The notes: generated by a model not told the origin, from the sequence alone. Positions 45,238 through 54,495 are shown, numbered from the stretch's first letter. The stretch: 64,000 nucleotides of DNA from Fusobacterium varium (GCA_021531615.1 JADYUE010000002.1:42388-106387), one strand, 5' to 3'. Made by a program: numbers and translations.

Positions 45238-46824
45238 TTAAGCCTCCATTTTTTCTAAATATGTCAATTTAGCAAATTTTCTATCATCTTTTACATATGT
45301 TTCCTCTTTTAATACCCTATAATTTTCTAATAACTCTTCTGGAACATCATTAAAGAAAACTATTTTATTAGGTAACTTTTCATTTAAGTTATAATCATTT
45401 ATCTTTTTTCCAACTCTCCAAACATCTTCTATCTCATAATTATCACTATAAATACTATATTTAGGTGGATCTTTTTGAATAATCTCTATATTTGAATATT
45501 TATTATTTAAAGTTGATCTAAAAACATTATTACTAGATTCTTTATCAAAAAAACTATTAACAGTTAAATTTACTATTAACATTAAAGCTCCACTTCCTAA
45601 AATAACTATTTTATTTAATCTCTCTTTTGAAACTTTAAATAGTATTAGGACAAATGATAAAAACAACAGAGATATTGAGATCATATAGTTTTTAGTAATA
45701 AGATTTTTACCATATCCTTTAAAAAATAGAGCAGTAGGAATAGAGATAGCAAGAACTATTAAAAAATATTTTTGAAGATAGATCAGATATCTCTCATATC
45801 TTTTTAAACTTTCCCATGTTCTGTTGTAGAAATAATTGCAAATTATTCCAACTTCAAGAACAGAGGTTATATATATTGGTATTCCATATCTTTTCTTTTT
45901 CATCTTTACTAGTGAGAGAAGAATAATTATAAAAATATTCCACCAAAATATAAATTTAGAATAATCTTTATTCTCACTATCTTTATATGTTTTTATTAGA
46001 GCAAATAGAGAGAAAAAAATCCAAACTCCCATATAGATAAAAAAATCAAGATAGTAAAATATTGATTCTGTATGTCTTGTTGTCCAAGTATTTTTCTCTT
46101 TTAATAGAACACTTACAAAAATATCTGGATATTTCAAATACATTAAAAGAGGCCAAATACTAGCTAAAACTCCTCCAACTAAAAGCATCAATAAGATTTT
46201 TTTAAAGTTTTTTCTATAATTTTCTAAGCCGAAGATAAAAATATGTGAAAGTAGAAAAGGTAGAAACAATCCATATATTGCAACAGGACCTTTGCTTAAA
46301 ATAGAGGCTGCAAGAAAAATTCCACTAATTATAAAATCAAAATATCTACTTGTATTAAATCCCTTTAGTAAAAAGGTAACAGCTCCAAAAATAGCCACAT
46401 ATGAATATATATCCCAAGTATTTTCTCCGCTCAATTTTATTATCATAAAAGTTGTACAACCAACAAAAGAGGTTATAAAACTTGCAAAGCTATTTTTTGT
46501 TAATAATTTTACAAAATAGTAAAGTAGAAGAATAAAAACAACTCCAGCTAATGCAGAGGGAATACGTAAAATAGATTCATCTGTATAATTTTGTGTTAAA
46601 TTCATAGTTAAAACTGTAAGCCAAGTAGGCAATGGCGGTTTCTCAAAACGTAAAGCTCCATTAAGTGTTGGAATAATATAGTTTTTACTCTCTATCATCT
46701 CTCTTGCTGTAATAAAATTTCTTGCCTCCATAAGATCAGCAGGTCTTATCCAAAGAATTGAGAAAAAAGCAATTATTGATATTGGAATAATTATTTTTAA
46801 ATATTTGAAATCCTCTCTATTCAT
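45238..46824 (-). CDS. ArnT-like glycosyltransferase (GT83), copy 1
   Basis: This is an integral inner-membrane transferase that moves a sugar from undecaprenyl phosphate to lipid A or LPS. The 528-aa protein has about 12 hydrophobic segments, a conserved acidic first periplasmic loop (RPADLMEARNFITAREM) and FEKPPLPTWL, as in ArnT/PMT proteins. A soluble periplasmic tail follows (about 435-528). AGGAGA precedes the ATG. With ugd, the epimerase and the GT2 protein in the same operon, the donor is probably undecaprenyl-phosphate-galacturonic acid (inference). Confidence 0.85.
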   Translation of the reverse strand: MNREDFKYLKIIIPISIIAFFSILWIRPADLMEARNFITAREMIESKNYIIPTLNGALRFEKPPLPTWLTVLTMNLTQNYTDESILRIPSALAGVVFILLLYYFVKLLTKNSFASFITSFVGCTTFMIIKLSGENTWDIYSYVAIFGAVTFLLKGFNTSRYFDFIISGIFLAASILSKGPVAIYGLFLPFLLSHIFIFGLENYRKNFKKILLMLLVGGVLASIWPLLMYLKYPDIFVSVLLKEKNTWTTRHTESIFYYLDFFIYMGVWIFFSLFALIKTYKDSENKDYSKFIFWWNIFIIILLSLVKMKKKRYGIPIYITSVLEVGIICNYFYNRTWESLKRYERYLIYLQKYFLIVLAISIPTALFFKGYGKNLITKNYMISISLLFLSFVLILFKVSKERLNKIVILGSGALMLIVNLTVNSFFDKESSNNVFRSTLNNKYSNIEIIQKDPPKYSIYSDNYEIEDVWRVGKKINDYNLNEKLPNKIVFFNDVPEELLENYRVLKEETYVKDDRKFAKLTYLEKMEA

Positions 46825-46840
46825 ACTATATCTCCTAGAA

Positions 46841-47107
46841 TTATTTTTTCTTAATCAACCATATATTTCTTGAATATATTAAAAGATTAGGTGCTTGTCC
46901 CAATATAAAAACAGGATCTTTTCTATAGATAGCATATATTAATAAAAATATACTTCCTCCTAAACTAAATAACCAAAATGAAAAGGGAACTACACTTTTT
47001 CCAGCTTTTTCACTTGCTATCCATTGAACAATAAATCTCATTGAGAAAAGTCCTTGTCCTAATAACCCTATCAACATCATAAAATCTAAATTAAACATAA
47101 CTCTCAC
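46841..47107 (-). CDS. Lipid A biosynthesis N-terminal (LAB_N) domain protein
   Basis: This 88-aa membrane protein has about three hydrophobic segments. The pattern LGQGLFSMRFIVQWIASEKAGKSVVPFSFWLFSLGGS is diagnostic of the LAB_N family, which is also found fused to lipid A genes. Its biochemical role is unclear; in other operons it accompanies polyprenyl-phosphate sugar transfer. Its ATG is adjacent to the stop of the GT2 gene. Confidence 0.85.
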   Translation of the reverse strand: MRVMFNLDFMMLIGLLGQGLFSMRFIVQWIASEKAGKSVVPFSFWLFSLGGSIFLLIYAIYRKDPVFILGQAPNLLIYSRNIWLIKKK

Positions 47108-47812
47108 CTAATCTTTAATCTTGTAGTTTAATTTTCTTTGTTCCATCCATCTAACAGCAAAGGCATCTTTTAAACCTTTAAATAGACGGTTAAAAATTCC
47201 ATATTTAGAAGTTCCAAACTCTCTATCATAGTGTCTAACAGGTATTTCTATAACAGAGAAACCATTTATCTTAGCCAATGTTGGTAAAAATCTATGCATT
47301 CCCTCAAAAAGATAGAAACTTTTTACAACCTCTTTTTTAAACAGTTTAAGAGGACAACCAGTATCCTTTATATTATCTCCTGTAACAAAATTTCTAACTC
47401 CGTTTCCAACTAAAGATGAGATTTTTCTTTTAAGTCCATCTTCTCTACTCTCTCTCATTCCATTTACCATATCATATTTTTCTATATATGGTAGCAAAGT
47501 ATAGATATCTTCAGGGTTTGTTTGTAAATCAGCATCCATAGTGACTATCAAATCTCCAGTAGCAATTTTAAACCCAGCATCTAAAGCAGCTGTTTGTCCA
47601 TTATTTTTAGTAAAATGAGCAACTTTTATATGTCCATTTTTATTAGCCTCTTCATCTAACAACTCTCCACTTCCATCTGTACTTCCATCATCAATTAAGA
47701 TAATTTCATATGATAAAAATCTCTTCTTTAATGTCTCCTCAATCTTAGTGATCAACCTAACTATATTTTCCTTTTCATTAAAAATAGGTGCTATTACTGA
47801 TATTCTTTCCAT
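47108..47812 (-). CDS. Family 2 glycosyltransferase (polyprenyl-phosphate sugar synthase type)
   Basis: It probably loads a sugar onto undecaprenyl phosphate at the cytoplasmic face. The GT2 core has IAPIFNEKENIVRL, DDGSTDGSG (about 41-49) and MDADLQ (about 92-97), followed by MVNGMRESREDGLKRKISSLVGN, as in dolichol-phosphate-mannose-synthase-like proteins. At 234 aa it lacks the two C-terminal membrane helices of ArnC and GtrB, so it may need the LAB_N protein for membrane docking (inference). It is the first gene of the operon. GGAGG precedes the ATG. Confidence 0.86.
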   Translation of the reverse strand: MERISVIAPIFNEKENIVRLITKIEETLKKRFLSYEIILIDDGSTDGSGELLDEEANKNGHIKVAHFTKNNGQTAALDAGFKIATGDLIVTMDADLQTNPEDIYTLLPYIEKYDMVNGMRESREDGLKRKISSLVGNGVRNFVTGDNIKDTGCPLKLFKKEVVKSFYLFEGMHRFLPTLAKINGFSVIEIPVRHYDREFGTSKYGIFNRLFKGLKDAFAVRWMEQRKLNYKIKD

Positions 47813-47854
47813 TATTTATCCTCCAAATTATATTCAATTTTTGTTAACAAGTTT

Positions 47855-47887
47855 ATGTTAAAATAGAAATATTAAAAAATGGTTAAG
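47855..47887 (-). promoter_or_regulatory. PmrA-like box and promoter of the lipid A modification operon
   Basis: On the minus strand CTTAAC-CATTT-TTTAAT (47887-47871) forms an 11-bp-phased direct repeat. Exactly 10 bp downstream is TAACAT (47860-47855), a -10-like hexamer. Confidence 0.6.
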
Positions 47888-47906
47888 AAAATTAAAATAA
47901 ATAAAT

Positions 47907-47939
47907 TTTAACTTAAATTTAACATTGAGGGTGTATAAT
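47907..47939 (+). promoter_or_regulatory. PmrA-like box and promoter of the two-component system
   Basis: TTTAAC-TTAAA-TTTAAC (47907-47923) is followed exactly 10 bp later by a perfect TATAAT (47934-47939). The second half-site replaces a -35 box, the usual layout of an activator-dependent OmpR-family promoter, so the system probably autoregulates. Confidence 0.65.
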
Positions 47940-47963
47940 AAAAAAAACAGTTAAGGAGGAGCT

Positions 47964-48638
47964 ATGAAAACTATTCTCATTATAGAAGATGAAAAGAAAA
48001 TAAGAAGATTTTTACAACTTGAGTTAGAGCATGAGGGATACTCAGTTATAACAGCTGAAGATGGAGAAGAGGGATTGAATAAGGTAAAAAATAATCACTA
48101 TGATATTGTACTTCTTGATCTTATGTTACCTAAACTTTCAGGAGAAGAGGTGTGCAAAGAGATTAGAGAGTTTTCAGAAATTCCAATTATTATTCTTACA
48201 GCTAAAGATCAAACTCTAAATAAAGTTGAACTTTTAGATATGGGAGCTGATGATTACTTAACTAAACCATTTGCAATAGAGGAGCTTTTAGCTAGAATAA
48301 GAGTAGCTCTAAGAAATAAAAAGGATTTTACTGATAATAGATTTTTAACATACCACTCTTTGAAACTTGATTTAGAGACAAAAATTTTATATAGAGATGA
48401 TGAGGAGATCTCTCTTACTAAAAAAGAATTTAATCTTTTCTACCTTCTTATGTTAAATAAAGAGATTGTTATCTCAAGAGAAAAGATTCTTGAAGAGGTT
48501 TGGGGATATGATTTTCTAGGAGATGAAAAAATTGTTGACGTATATATAAATGCTCTTAGAAAAAAAATAGAGAATGAAGATGAAAAATATATCCAAACTG
48601 TTAGAGGATTTGGATATACTTTAAAAAGTAGAGGTTAA
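47964..48638 (+). CDS. OmpR-family response regulator
   Basis: The receiver domain (about 1-120) has the acidic pair in IIEDEKKIRR, the phosphoacceptor Asp in VLLDLMLP (about residue 51) and the conserved Lys in TKPF. The C-terminal winged-helix domain (about 128-222) ends with DVYINALRKKIENEDEKYIQTVRGFGYTL, typical of the OmpR/PhoB branch. AAGGAGG precedes the ATG. It is divergent from the lipid A operon and coupled to the sensor kinase 3 bases downstream. The likely role is a PmrA-type envelope-stress regulator. Confidence 0.93.
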   Translation: MKTILIIEDEKKIRRFLQLELEHEGYSVITAEDGEEGLNKVKNNHYDIVLLDLMLPKLSGEEVCKEIREFSEIPIIILTAKDQTLNKVELLDMGADDYLTKPFAIEELLARIRVALRNKKDFTDNRFLTYHSLKLDLETKILYRDDEEISLTKKEFNLFYLLMLNKEIVISREKILEEVWGYDFLGDEKIVDVYINALRKKIENEDEKYIQTVRGFGYTLKSRG

Positions 48639-48641
48639 AAT

Positions 48642-49994
48642 ATGAAAAAAATATCAAAGGAGTTAAGAAAAAGTTATATTGTTTTAATTTTTCTATTTTT
48701 ACTATCTTATATTGGAATTGTAATCTTTTTTGCTTGCTATATTAATAAAGTAACCTATGAAGATCTTAAAACAACAGATGGTTTTATGAATTATGAATTA
48801 GGGGAATTTGAGCATAAATTGAAACTTGGAAAAACTATTGAGAATCTTTTTCAAGGAGCTTTAGATGAGTGTCCTAAAATAGATGGACTTTCAGCTCTTT
48901 TTATTTATAATAATAAAATTTATGGAGAAGATTATCCAGAAGATACAGTTAAAAAAATAGAAAAAGAGATAAAATCACAAGAAGTTCAAAAATTAGGTTT
49001 TTATAGGTATCAATTTATTTATAGAGAAGTTAAAGTCAATAATAATATTAAATTTGATCTTATCTTAGTAAAAAATATGCAAGAGGATAGGGAAATCTTA
49101 CAAGGAATTATTAAAATTATACTCTTTTTAGCTATTTCTACTATTTTAATTGGTACTTATATATCAAAAAATTTTTATCATAAATTTATGAAACCTCTAA
49201 ACAGTTTGCAAGATATAACTAATAAATTAAACTTAAATACATTAGATAACAAATTTAATACTTCTAGTCAATTTATAGAGTTTTCAAATATTATCACAGC
49301 CTATGAAAATATGTTGAAAAGATTAAAAACACAAACTGATTCACAAATAGACTTTGTTAATAATACTTCTCATGAATTGAAAACACCTATTTTTATAATT
49401 AATGGTTATATCAATCTTATAAAAAGATGGGGACATGAAAATCAAGAGATTACTCAAGAGGCTATTGATTCAATAGAGGAGGAAACTAAAAATATGTCAA
49501 CTTTAGTTTCTAAACTTTTATTCTTAGCTAAAGATAATATAAGTGATATTGAACATAGAGAGTTTTTTTTAAAAGCTCTTATAGAAAATATTATAAGTGA
49601 TTTAAAAATAGTATATCCATATGAAAAAATCAATCTTATTGGAGAAGAGGTATCTATAATCTCAGACTATAACCTTATCAAACAACTTTTAGTAAACATC
49701 ATAGAAAATAGTATAAAATATGGAAGAAAAAATGATATAGATATTAAAATTATTAAGGGACAAAATATAGTTATTGAGGTAAAAGATAGAGGGGAGGGAA
49801 TTAGTAAGGAAAATCTTGAACATATTTATGATAAGTTCTTTAGAGTTGATAAGGCTAGAAGTAGAGAAATCAACAGTCATGGACTTGGACTTTCAATAGT
49901 AAGAAAAATTACTGATGCTTTAAATATTGATATAAATATAGAGAGTGAATTAAATGTGGGAACAACAGTTACACTTACATTACCAAAATTATAA
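48642..49994 (+). CDS. Sensor histidine kinase partner of the OmpR-type regulator
   Basis: Two membrane helices (about 11-33 and 152-175) flank a periplasmic sensor region of about 115 residues with no recognised fold. A HAMP-like linker follows. The H-box NNTSHELKTP (His at about residue 246), N-box LLVNIIENSIKYG, and DRGEGI and SHGLGLSI ATP-binding boxes are intact. The signal is unknown; acidic residues in the sensor loop would suit cation or antimicrobial-peptide sensing (inference). At 450 aa it is full length. Confidence 0.93.
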   Translation: MKKISKELRKSYIVLIFLFLLSYIGIVIFFACYINKVTYEDLKTTDGFMNYELGEFEHKLKLGKTIENLFQGALDECPKIDGLSALFIYNNKIYGEDYPEDTVKKIEKEIKSQEVQKLGFYRYQFIYREVKVNNNIKFDLILVKNMQEDREILQGIIKIILFLAISTILIGTYISKNFYHKFMKPLNSLQDITNKLNLNTLDNKFNTSSQFIEFSNIITAYENMLKRLKTQTDSQIDFVNNTSHELKTPIFIINGYINLIKRWGHENQEITQEAIDSIEEETKNMSTLVSKLLFLAKDNISDIEHREFFLKALIENIISDLKIVYPYEKINLIGEEVSIISDYNLIKQLLVNIIENSIKYGRKNDIDIKIIKGQNIVIEVKDRGEGISKENLEHIYDKFFRVDKARSREINSHGLGLSIVRKITDALNIDINIESELNVGTTVTLTLPKL

Positions 49995-50261
49995 TAATTT
50001 ACTAATTAAGCTCACTTCCCTAGCATATCGTTAGATTTTGACAAAGTTCCTTTGTTATTTGTGAGTATTAGTCAAGTTTAGTTATTCAAGTTTCTTTTTA
50101 ACATCAAGTTGTCTCCATGTCAGTGAATAAAGAATCTCTATGGCTCATTTCGTTGAAAATGCAAAACTCGACTTCGTCTCAAACACGTTGCATTTTCTTA
50201 ACTTCATTTCGCTGAGGAATTCTAATATTCACTTCCAAATTACGTCAACTTGATGTTAGGG
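49992..50261 (-). repeat. Dispersed intergenic repeat, copy A (with TIR module)
   Basis: This region fills the gap between the kinase and the second ArnT-like gene and is an inverted copy of the repeat at 56514-56898. The inner module (50099-50258, 160 bp) has perfect 13-bp terminal inverted repeats TAACATCAAGTTG / CAACTTGATGTTA. Internal AAAATGCA/TGCATTTT and GTGAATA/TATTCAC pairs allow a long imperfect hairpin. The outer part (49992-50098) matches the 3' flank of the other copies (TTTGTCAAAATCTAAC, TGCTAG). It has no coding capacity. Confidence 0.85.
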
Positions 50262-50303
50262 ATAATTTATTTTTTTTAACTATTTAGGGGATACATTACA
50301 TTT

Positions 50304-50336
50304 TTTAACTAAATCTTAATTTTTATATGAGAGAAT
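50304..50336 (+). promoter_or_regulatory. PmrA-like box and promoter of the second ArnT-like gene
   Basis: TTTAAC-TAAAT-CTTAAT (50304-50320) is followed exactly 10 bp later by GAGAAT (50331-50336), a -10-like hexamer. Layout is identical to the other two sites in this region. Confidence 0.6.
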
Positions 50337-50361
50337 AGAAAATATTTAAAAGGAGGCAACT

Positions 50362-51849
50362 ATGCAAAAAATCTCATATAAGAATATTTTTAAAATTTTA
50401 TTTATCTATCTAATAATCTATATCCCAATAGCTTTAACAAGGTTTCCAGATATAAAAAATGAGATAAAATACTATGCAATAACAGATAATCTAATTAAAA
50501 GCAGAGAGTTTTTTATCTTGAAATATTTTTCAGAACTCTACCCAGATAAGCCACCACTATATTTTTGGTTAATCAGATTTTTTAAAGAAAGCTTTGAGAA
50601 TTTTAATTTTTTATCTATTGTATTTGGAAGTATCATTCCCTCTTTTATAATAGTTATTTTAATGTACCATCTTTTTGCCAAATTAAAAAGTGAAAAATTT
50701 GGTTTTTTAGTTGCTATTTCATTAGCAACAACTCCATTTTTTATGGGAATATCTGTCTTTTTAAGAATGGATATGTTGATGAATCTATTTATAACTATTA
50801 GTTTATACTATTTTTTTAGTATATACTTTAATTTGATAAAAAATAGTTGGATTAATAAAGTAATTTTATATCTTTCAATCTTCTTAGGAATTTTTACTAA
50901 GGGGATAGCAGGAGGAATGGTTCCCCTTTCAATTATCTTGGGATTTTTAATTTTAGAGAAAAATCTTATTTTTTTAAAGAAGATAAATTTTTTAGCAGGG
51001 TTAGGACTTATTCTATTTTGTGCTTTAGCTTGGTTTTTATTTATCTATCTGCAACCAGAGGGAAAAGAGTATCTATCTTTAATGTTTAAACAAGAAACAG
51101 TTGGAAGAATTGTAAAGGCTAAAACTCATATAAAACCTTTTTATTACTATTTTGTAAGATTGAGCTTTTTAATATTTCCATACTCTCTATTCTGGTATTG
51201 TGGTATTTTTCACTATTTGAAGGATATAAAAAATTATAGTAAATGGAATTATTTAGAAAAAATAGGTGTTATTTGGAGTATAGTACCTCTTATTTTATTC
51301 TCTTTAGCTAGTGGGAAATTGGATATCTATATGCTACCACTTTTTACTGGAATGATTTTATTGAGTCTAAATTTTTTTATTAAGATAAAAAATAAGAAAA
51401 TAGGAAAAGTTTTATTAAAAATTCTTTCAACTATTTTGATTATTTCACTTTTTCTTAATAAAATCTTAAAAAATAGAGGAAATCAGTACAGAAGATTTTT
51501 AACAATTCCCCTTTCAATTGTAATTATCTTTGGGATATTGGCACAGGGAATGGGAACATTTAATAGATATTTTACTCTAAAACCTGTAGTTGCTCAAATC
51601 CAAGATAATAGAAAGATATATACATATAGATTTGAAGATTTTAAAAATATAGAGGGGATAGAACCTAAAATAAAAGATAGTAATATTACAAATATTCAAG
51701 AGCTAGAGAAAATAAAAGATATATTGAACAAAGATAATTCTAAAAATTATTTTGTGATAAAAAGCAAGTACAATGATAAATTTAATGATGTGAAAAATTT
51801 GAAATTGAAGTTTACTAATAATTCATACTCTATTTTTGAAAGAGAATAA
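50362..51849 (+). CDS. ArnT-like glycosyltransferase (GT83), copy 2
   Basis: This 495-aa inner-membrane protein has about 11-12 hydrophobic segments. It has the ArnT/PMT pattern in the first periplasmic loop (TRFPDIKNEIKYYAITDNL) and PDKPPLYFWLIRF. It diverges from copy 1, so it may act on a different acceptor site of lipid A or core, as with the several Rgt transferases of rhizobia (inference). AAGGAGGC precedes the ATG. A PmrA-like box in its promoter ties it to the same regulon. A terminator follows. Confidence 0.82.
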   Translation: MQKISYKNIFKILFIYLIIYIPIALTRFPDIKNEIKYYAITDNLIKSREFFILKYFSELYPDKPPLYFWLIRFFKESFENFNFLSIVFGSIIPSFIIVILMYHLFAKLKSEKFGFLVAISLATTPFFMGISVFLRMDMLMNLFITISLYYFFSIYFNLIKNSWINKVILYLSIFLGIFTKGIAGGMVPLSIILGFLILEKNLIFLKKINFLAGLGLILFCALAWFLFIYLQPEGKEYLSLMFKQETVGRIVKAKTHIKPFYYYFVRLSFLIFPYSLFWYCGIFHYLKDIKNYSKWNYLEKIGVIWSIVPLILFSLASGKLDIYMLPLFTGMILLSLNFFIKIKNKKIGKVLLKILSTILIISLFLNKILKNRGNQYRRFLTIPLSIVIIFGILAQGMGTFNRYFTLKPVVAQIQDNRKIYTYRFEDFKNIEGIEPKIKDSNITNIQELEKIKDILNKDNSKNYFVIKSKYNDKFNDVKNLKLKFTNNSYSIFERE

Positions 51850-51902
51850 TAATTTACTTAAAATTAGAAAGGCTTTAAAAAATAACCATAATTAGTTAAA
51901 AG

Positions 51903-51948
51903 AAAAACTGTTGTAATTGATAAGTTTTACCAATTACAACAGTTTTTT
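51903..51948. terminator. Bidirectional terminator between the GT83 gene and the autotransporter
   Basis: A 16-bp stem, AAAACTGTTGTAATTG with CAATTACAACAGTTTT, has A- and T-runs outside. Confidence 0.85.
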
Positions 51949-51959
51949 AGTCTCTTATA

Positions 51960-54386
51960 TTAAAATCTGTATTTTACCCCAATAGCAACAGATGTATCAA
52001 TATATTTTTTATTAATAATACTATCCAAAGCTAGTGAATATTCAGTTGAAGAATCAGTTTTGTAAGTTGTAGTAAGATTTAAACTTTGTATATCCTTTGA
52101 AGTTTTTAAAGTTGGAATAGTGTAGTGTACATCAGGTTTAAAAATAAAGTTTGCATCATTGTCCTTGTAATTTTTCTCTCTATGATACCATTGTAAATCT
52201 CCATTTATATGTAATTTCTCTGTAAAAGAGTAGTTAAATTTCAATCCTGTTTTAAAAATAGCACTAGATTCTATATTTTTTCTCACATTTAAAGAGTAAT
52301 CATCTTCATCTCTGTTAATTAGTTGCTTTTCTCTATAACTATTATCTTTGTTCCAAACATAATCTACTCCTATAAAAGGGTATAGATATTTTTTATTTGT
52401 TCCAAGAATATAGCCTGTTTCCCATCCAATAGAGTATAAATTTGAACTGTAATCACCTTTAATTTCACGTTTATTAAAATTATCCTCTCTATCTAAAATA
52501 TATCTTTTTAAATCATGTCTTGAGTAACCAGCTCCTCCTTGTAAAGTGTTTAGCCAGTTGTTGTTTAAATAGGAGATACTTCCAACAACTATAAAAGAAT
52601 CTATATTTTCTTTACTATTAGCCATATCTTTATAATCAACTTTACTACCTATATAATCATAGTTTAAGCCTAAAATTAATTTATCACTTATAGGAAAACT
52701 TGATTGTCCATTTACTCCGTAAGAATTATATGAGTAAGCAGGATGCCAAGAACTACCATAATATTTTCCGTGACTTCCAATTAGTTGGAAATCATTTTTA
52801 GAATCATCTTTGTTGATAATACTTTCTCTATTAAAATTATAATTTTTTTCTCTAGTTTTTAAATTATTTAGTTGATGAATATTTGATTTTGGATAGTTAT
52901 AGATAGATTCATAGAAACCACCAACAATGTTTCTGTTTATAATAGATTCATCAAGTTTATTTAAAATTAAATAAATAATTCCATTATTTTTATCAAAATT
53001 ATATTTTCCTTCCCAACCTTCAGCAACATTTACTATTTTTATATTTCCAATATTACTATTTTTAACATCTTTAATATAAATAGTAGGAATTAAAATTTGT
53101 TTATCATTTGTTACATACATAGAATCTATTGGTCTTTTAATAATTGTTCCTTCATTTAGTAAAGTTCCAGTAGATATTGTTGGTGTAAGTAGATCACTGA
53201 CTTCTATATTCATAATTAAATTTCTATTTTTTTCTATTTTGAAATTTCCATTCATATCATTAATGGGGAATGGAGGTTGAGAAAATGCAGTATTTTTATC
53301 TTTATATTTATCAGGTACAGCTAATACAAGGTTATTATCAAGAGTCCATGTTCCAGATTTTACTGCAATATTTGAGAAATTTTTTATCTGATAATCTATT
53401 TTTGCAGTTTTTCCAATGGGGGATTCTGATAAGATTAAAGTATCAGTTCCTCTATTCCCTTCAATAATTCCCTTTATTTTTGAATCTGTTCCTAGTTCTA
53501 AAATATTATCTCCCCCACCTAAAAGAATAGCAGTTTCTCCTTTTTGAGAGATAGTTCCATGATTAACAAAGGTTCCTGAATTTTCAACTTGAACTCCATA
53601 ATTCCCTTCATTAGCAATAGTTCCATAGTTTACACCGTAGCTTTTTCCTTCAATTACAACTCCATAATCTCCCTTATTTTCTATTATTCCAGAAGTTGAA
53701 TTTTCAAAATTACTATTTTTAACATAAACTCCATAATTATTTCCATTACTAACAATCCCTTTATTAGTGAATTTTGAATTTTCTAAATAGATTCCATGTT
53801 CACCAGTATTTTTAATAATAGCCCCTTCATTATTTAAAACTTCAGTAACATGATCAGCATAAATACCATAATTCCCTTTATTCTCTATTACTCCTTTATT
53901 TGTTATATTTTGCCCATTAACTATTTTAATTCCATAATCGTTATGGTTATTGATGAAACCACTATCTTCATTAGTAACAGATACTATATTATCTCCTTCA
54001 ATACCATAACTTCCTTTATTCATTATCATACCACTGTTTTTTATTGTATTTCCATTATATAATCCAATACCAACACTACCACCATTACTGATAACTCCAT
54101 GAAGGTTGTTGGTAATGTTTAAAGCTCCCTCTCCTTCAACACCATAATCCCCTTTATTTGAGATAGTCTTGTTATTATAAACAGTAGAATTTTTTAAAGC
54201 TTGTACTCCTGTTGAATCATTATTTTTAATGACTCCATTGTTGTAAAAAGTCTCTCCTTCTTTTACATTGATTCTTTCTTTAACATCCTTATCGTTGTAA
54301 ATTACCTTATCTTCAGTATAGCTAAAAAAAGAAAGAGTTAGAAAGAGTACAGATGCTTGTTGCTTCAGTTTTTTTCTTTTAAACAT
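51960..54386 (-). CDS. Type Va autotransporter with short-repeat passenger
   Basis: The protein is secreted through the inner membrane by Sec and inserts its own outer-membrane barrel. A signal peptide (about 1-24) precedes a passenger (about 30-290) made of roughly ten imperfect 20-30 residue repeats with an N-x-G-x-Y-G-V/I core (NKGDYGV, NEGNYGV, NKGNYGI), suggesting a beta-helix. A linker follows, then an autotransporter beta-domain (about 535-808) ending in GVKYRF with the terminal aromatic residue. At 808 aa it is small for fusobacterial autotransporters. No protease or RGD motif is seen, so adhesion is possible but unproven. AAGGAGGA precedes the ATG. Confidence 0.88.
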   Translation of the reverse strand: MFKRKKLKQQASVLFLTLSFFSYTEDKVIYNDKDVKERINVKEGETFYNNGVIKNNDSTGVQALKNSTVYNNKTISNKGDYGVEGEGALNITNNLHGVISNGGSVGIGLYNGNTIKNSGMIMNKGSYGIEGDNIVSVTNEDSGFINNHNDYGIKIVNGQNITNKGVIENKGNYGIYADHVTEVLNNEGAIIKNTGEHGIYLENSKFTNKGIVSNGNNYGVYVKNSNFENSTSGIIENKGDYGVVIEGKSYGVNYGTIANEGNYGVQVENSGTFVNHGTISQKGETAILLGGGDNILELGTDSKIKGIIEGNRGTDTLILSESPIGKTAKIDYQIKNFSNIAVKSGTWTLDNNLVLAVPDKYKDKNTAFSQPPFPINDMNGNFKIEKNRNLIMNIEVSDLLTPTISTGTLLNEGTIIKRPIDSMYVTNDKQILIPTIYIKDVKNSNIGNIKIVNVAEGWEGKYNFDKNNGIIYLILNKLDESIINRNIVGGFYESIYNYPKSNIHQLNNLKTREKNYNFNRESIINKDDSKNDFQLIGSHGKYYGSSWHPAYSYNSYGVNGQSSFPISDKLILGLNYDYIGSKVDYKDMANSKENIDSFIVVGSISYLNNNWLNTLQGGAGYSRHDLKRYILDREDNFNKREIKGDYSSNLYSIGWETGYILGTNKKYLYPFIGVDYVWNKDNSYREKQLINRDEDDYSLNVRKNIESSAIFKTGLKFNYSFTEKLHINGDLQWYHREKNYKDNDANFIFKPDVHYTIPTLKTSKDIQSLNLTTTYKTDSSTEYSLALDSIINKKYIDTSVAIGVKYRF

Positions 54387-54495
54387 TATTCCTCCTTAAT
54401 TTATTGTTAATTTTTTAACTTCACTTTATTTATATTAGTTAAAAGAATTAAATTCCTTTTTTTAAATAAAAATTTTTTTATCGCATCTTAACATA

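Noticed and set aside
50099..50258. CRISPR-like interpretation of the intergenic repeats
   Set aside because: The repeats are inverted ends of one module and dispersed copies kilobases apart, not regularly spaced direct repeats with unique spacers.
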